A stretch of 64,000 nt of DNA. It comes from Pyrus communis. Lineage: Eukaryota > Streptophyta > Magnoliopsida > Rosales > Rosaceae. Every line of letters begins with the position of its first letter. Positions within the stretch are counted from its first letter, which is position 1. Below are positions 61,106-64,000 of the stretch, one piece after another. The notes below the pieces were generated by a model, which saw only the letters and a list, made by a program, of their open reading frames with translations, was not told where the DNA came from and did no database searches. The translations under genes were made by a program, and so were the position numbers. The stretch covers positions 27,912,381 through 27,976,380 of the forward strand of contig NC_084807.1 of NCBI RefSeq assembly GCF_963583255.1, in the 5' to 3' direction.

Positions 61106-62138
61106 GGGGCCTCACCGTGGCAACATTTTTGTGTTCTCTTCGGGTATGATGGAGAATATACTTATGATACATTACTGCCTCTCCCTCCAACCCCCACGCC
61201 CGCCCCCGCCACACCACACCCCCCCCCCCCCCCCCCCCCCCAAATCAAACGGAAATACATTGTTCAGAGGCCGCGTATTTCTTCTGATGATGGGATGTTG
61301 ATATCTCTAAATTTCTTGTGCATTTCGAAGTATCATGTATTTTCACGGTATGCCATTGTTATCGCACCCTTGTTGTACAAGGGGTAGAAGAGCAGATGTG
61401 TAATGGAATAGATAAGAAAGTGTTCGCCTGGAGTGAAATAAAAACTGTAATTTACATTGGTGTTTACGGATGTGAATCGGGTTAACAAGGAACGGTCAAG
61501 GACTACTCCGCCTCTTTCTTATTCTCTTCTACCCACTTCTTTATGATATACGTACAACAATAACAAATGTGGTGGTGGTGGAATAACGAATGGTGGTGGT
61601 CGTGGTGGTGGAGATGGTTCCCTTGGTGCATTGGCGTGTGAGAGCCCTCTACAATCTACATCTACCTCCTAGAGTGTGGCACACTTTTCCCACACCATAA
61701 AGTGGATTTTAATGACCACGCCCAATCTTGCTCAAAGCCTTTCCACCATAGTTGCCGAGTGATTGTTAGTCATTAATGCATGCGTGTCTAGCAACATGCA
61801 TCCATCAATGGCTTGCGGTGTGTGAAAGGCTAATGTTAGCATGATTCAGCATGCAAAAGGTGATGGTAGTATTTCAATACGATAACGAAGTTAAGTTCAT
61901 GATTCTAACTAAAATAAATTTTTTGGGTACAACAAAAAATTGTATCCTCAAATGATGTCTGAATACGTAAAATAAGGTGTATAAACAAAAAAGTATATAA
62001 AAGATCGTTTGGCTATGCTGACCCATCCCTTTAGCCAATTTAGCTCTTAACACAGGACCGTTCAAGTCAGTTTTTTTGTTATTATGATAGGTAAATTATT
62101 CTAGATCCATCCCTTGAAAGAACCATACATGATCACTA
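61106..62138. other. 3' region of Tic22-like gene and intergenic
   Basis: 3' UTR with a poly-C tract (61219-61241). A possible poly-A signal (aataaaaactg) is near 61438. GGT-rich low-complexity DNA lies near 61568-61615. No gene afterwards. Confidence 0.5.
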
Positions 62139-62717
62139 GGGCCTGTTTGATATCCTATTTGAAAATTTTTATCATTTCTCAAAACATTTCTTGAAAACTA
62201 TTTTCTTTAAGACTCAAAAACTTGATTGGTTTGCGATTTAAAAATTTTAAATCTTACAACTTAGACAAAGAGATCTAAAAAGAAGGGGTCGCAGGAGAGG
62301 GAGAAAGAGAAAAGATAATGAAAGAAAGTAAAAGATGATTGAAGGAAAGAAAAAGAAGAGAGAGGATCGGATGAGATAGAGAGGAAGATGAGTGAGAGAA
62401 AGAACCGACAGAATGAAGATAGCAGATTGGAGGAGAGACGAAAAAAGGTAAAAAAAAAAAAAAGAGGAGAGAGAAAGAAGAAAAGATAGATAGATTTGAA
62501 GTGAGAGGGGAGGAGGGAGAAAAAAGAAGTGAGTGAGTTTAAGTTTAAAAACTCTAAAAACTCACTTTTTATATTTTTAGATAATAGACTATATTTTTAA
62601 CTTAGTATTTGAGTTCAGTTTTTTAAAATAGTCATATCAAACAAGTTTTTAAGACCTAAAATTTGAAAATTGTTTTTAAGTTTAAAAAGTTGGTGAAGTA
62701 GAGTATCAAATAGACCC
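62139..62717. mobile_element. MITE with TA target site
   Basis: Ends GGGCCTGTTTGATA and GGGTCTATTTGATA (inverse at 62704-62717), with TA on both sides (62137-62138, 62718-62719). The interior is purine-rich on the plus strand (gagagagaaaga type). 579 bp, non-coding. It could be Stowaway- or Tourist-like. Confidence 0.6.
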
Positions 62718-64000
62718 TAATATTTCCTCCTGCGCCAAATCCATCTCCCTCTCTCCATTGACAACAGAGCATCGCATCACTCATCTCCTCAATCTTTAAA
62801 CCTCCACAAAGCCATGAAGCTCTATAGTGTCATCCACAATCCAAAGTCAACCTGCTTGAGAATTTGTTTCGGCAAACCCAAAGTCAACCTGCTCCCCCCT
62901 TCATATATAATGCTACGCATTCATTAGCTTCCTATATGTAATAGACTTTAAACTTGAAAAGGTTCAAATGCCCTTTCAACTTCCAACCAAACAAAAAAAG
63001 ACATGAAGAACTATCAATCACAGATTCTTATTCCCCCAACTAGATTTGGATCCTCCATACAAAGAAGAAGGTAAGGGCATGGTAGTGGACCAGTGGTGGT
63101 CCCAAATCACTTTTTTTTTTAATTAAAATTTTATTTTGTATACGTAAGTTAGGTCAATATGTTTATTTTGTGGCACTTAAATTTGAGTTATCATTTATAA
63201 ATAGATTATTTTAGAGTATGGTATCGTCATACTAAAATGCTAAAGTTTTGTTCCCTCCTAGTCCTAAGGAAGGAAGATTCTCTCCCTTCCTAATTTCCCT
63301 CTCCTTCCCTCCCCTTCTATTTGAACGGTTACGGTTTAGTCATGTCAAAATCTTATATTGATTTTTTTATAGAGACAATAAGACAAAAAACAATATGTGT
63401 GAGGAGGAGAGAGAAGGAGATGTAAATAGGTGAAGAGAGAATCCTTCCCCAGGACTATGTTCATTGTGAAAAACACGAGTTATTGATCTAAAATAACAAA
63501 AAATAATTGTGCTTTGGCTAATTCAACGTACCATTTTGTAGGACATCTTTTTCCTTCAACTAATTACTTGACATTGTTTATTAATAAGAATGTCAATTGA
63601 TACATCTTTTTGCGACCATAAGCGTTGCTTGTTTATTTAATTGTTTCATGTCTATTCAATTCATTGAAGAGGTACTTTTCATGTCTGTTCGATTAACGAA
63701 AATTAAAGTTAAATTGTGAGTTGACAGCAAGTCAATAAAAAGTACAATTCTCTCAAAAATAATACTTTTTATGAACTCGCAACCACTGAGTATGCGTTAT
63801 ACAGATATTAAACCCAGCACTCCATATACCCTCCAGTTGTAGGGCATGACAGGGCAGTGGTGCCGTGTGCTCGCATGGTGGTTTTCCAACGCTCACACAC
63901 GACGGTTTCGCACTTCGACATCCAATCAGTTTTCGACTGGGACATATGTAACAACTGTCCGTGCCTTCGTCAGTGTCCGGTTCCGTCTCTGACATTTTTC
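62718..64000. other. right-edge intergenic, unresolved
   Basis: CT-rich and AT-rich DNA with no gene found. A minus-strand frame near 63995-63753 (MSETEPDTDEGTDSCYIC...) has no recognisable domain and could be part of a repeat or LTR continuing off the edge. Confidence 0.4.

Noticed and set aside
63753..63995. 80-codon minus-strand frame at the right edge
   Set aside because: Cys-rich but no recognisable family; could be part of an LTR. Left unresolved.

Overview
This is plant nuclear DNA from a eudicot. It has GT-AG introns, cytosolic HSP90 ending in MEEVD, chloroplast-targeted proteins, a CaaX metallochaperone-like protein, and AT-rich intergenic DNA full of MITEs, a SINE and solo LTRs. 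The repeat families and gene order suggest a woody rosid, most likely Rosaceae (apple/pear type). The species is an inference, not something the sequence states. I see no CRISPR, bacterial or viral genes.

Layout. 1-696: 5' part of a receptor-like kinase gene on the minus strand, probably a pseudogene, running off the left edge. 1055-1671: a MITE next to the promoter of HSP90 (2073-4832, +, 4 exons). 5997-8952: REVEILLE6-like MYB clock gene (-, 8 exons). 9.0-15.8 kb: intergenic DNA with a SINE, dispersed repeats, a 1.7-kb PIF/Harbinger element rich in G-boxes, and a small hAT-like element. 15925-16685: HIPP-type protein gene (+, 3 exons). 16.7-20.8 kb: repeats. 20836-21390: PAM68-like thylakoid assembly factor gene (-, 1 exon). 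24184-27014: DUF21/CBS membrane protein gene (-, 12 exons). 27-43 kb: a gene-poor block with three LTR-type sequences, two of them solo LTRs facing each other as a 2.2-kb inverted repeat, a Pack-type element carrying a glucanase (GH17) fragment, and hAT-type termini. 43119-46232: At3g49140-like DUF2470 protein gene (+, 11 exons). 46999-48021: SARD4/ornithine cyclodeaminase-like gene (-, 1 exon). 49307-51015: chloroplast PPR protein gene (+, 5 exons). 51560-55509: ERDJ2/Sec63 translocon co-chaperone gene (-, 10 exons). 58423-61105: Tic22-like protein gene (+, 8 exons). 61.1-64 kb: intergenic DNA with another MITE.

The genes are independent single-copy plant genes, not an operon. The most informative large-scale observation is gene order: HSP90, RVE6, an HMA/HIPP gene, PAM68L, a CBS-DUF21 gene and SARD4 appear in the order I recall for Arabidopsis chromosome 5 loci At5g52640 to At5g52810. 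This suggests an ancestral microsyntenic block expanded here by transposon insertion. Exon borders were deduced by hand from GT/AG signals, reading frame and family similarity. All coding totals are in frame, but no transcript data were available. I did not find a convincing novel multi-gene system. The most unusual structures are the facing solo LTRs, the gene-capturing element and the G-box-rich Harbinger element.
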